Positions 6,405 through 6,427 of a DNA stretch of 6,427 nucleotides are shown here, one piece after another. Numbering within the stretch: the first letter of the stretch is position 1; each line of letters starts with the position of its first letter. This DNA is from Anaeroplasmataceae bacterium. GTDB lineage: Bacteria; Bacillota_I; Bacilli_A; Acholeplasmatales; Anaeroplasmataceae. The translations under genes were made by a program, and so were the position numbers. Below the pieces are notes generated by a model. The model worked only from the letters and a program-made list of their open reading frames with translations. It was not told the DNA's origin and did no database searches. The stretch spans positions 1 through 6,427 of the forward strand of contig JAHHSW010000054.1 in the NCBI GenBank assembly GCA_020024985.1. The letters run 5' to 3'.

Positions 6405-6427
6405 GGATTTTTATTATGCTTTAGAAC

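Noticed and set aside
1..6427. Mobile element, CRISPR array or toxin-antitoxin system
   Set aside because: No transposase, integrase, spaced repeats or small paired ORFs were found; all five genes look like intact chromosomal genes of similar composition.

Overview
The window is a compact stretch of AT-rich bacterial chromosome with five genes, all on the minus strand and all apparently intact. The proteins point to a low-GC, probably anaerobic or gut-type member of the Bacillota (Clostridia or Erysipelotrichia-like). The reasons are a class 3 fructose-1,6-bisphosphatase, strong Shine-Dalgarno sequences, frequent AGA/AGG arginine codons and ATA isoleucine codons, and short intergenic gaps. 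I cannot name a genus. There is no sign of a mobile element, CRISPR array, rRNA or tRNA.

In the direction of transcription (right to left), the first unit starts at the right edge with a sigma-A-type promoter (about 6376-6404) and a leader of about 55 nt that carries a perfect 14-bp palindrome. It continues with three tightly coupled genes: a YgbA-family ('nitrous oxide-stimulated promoter') cysteine-cluster protein (5934-6314, GTG start), a CydD-like half ABC transporter (4199-5944) and a CydC-like half ABC transporter (2511-4199). The genes overlap by 11 bp and 1 bp, and the unit ends at a strong intrinsic terminator (2467-2500). The second unit is a monocistronic fbp gene (377-2344) with a plausible promoter just upstream and a terminator-like hairpin just downstream (344-369). 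The last gene (1-333) encodes a small ASCH-domain protein; its ribosome-binding site directly abuts the U-tract of that hairpin.

The most interesting unit is ygbA-cydD-cydC. In enterobacteria, YgbA belongs to the nitric-oxide (NsrR) response, and CydDC is an inner-membrane transporter linked to export of thiol reductants, to heme handling, to cytochrome bd assembly and to nitrosative stress tolerance. Here they form one translationally coupled operon, which suggests a dedicated redox, NO or heme stress module. Within the transporter, the non-canonical residues (Q-loop His in the CydD-like subunit, LSTGE signature in the CydC-like subunit) would both lie in the same composite ATP site, predicting an asymmetric ATPase. 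fbp (gluconeogenesis) and the ASCH gene look like unrelated neighbours.
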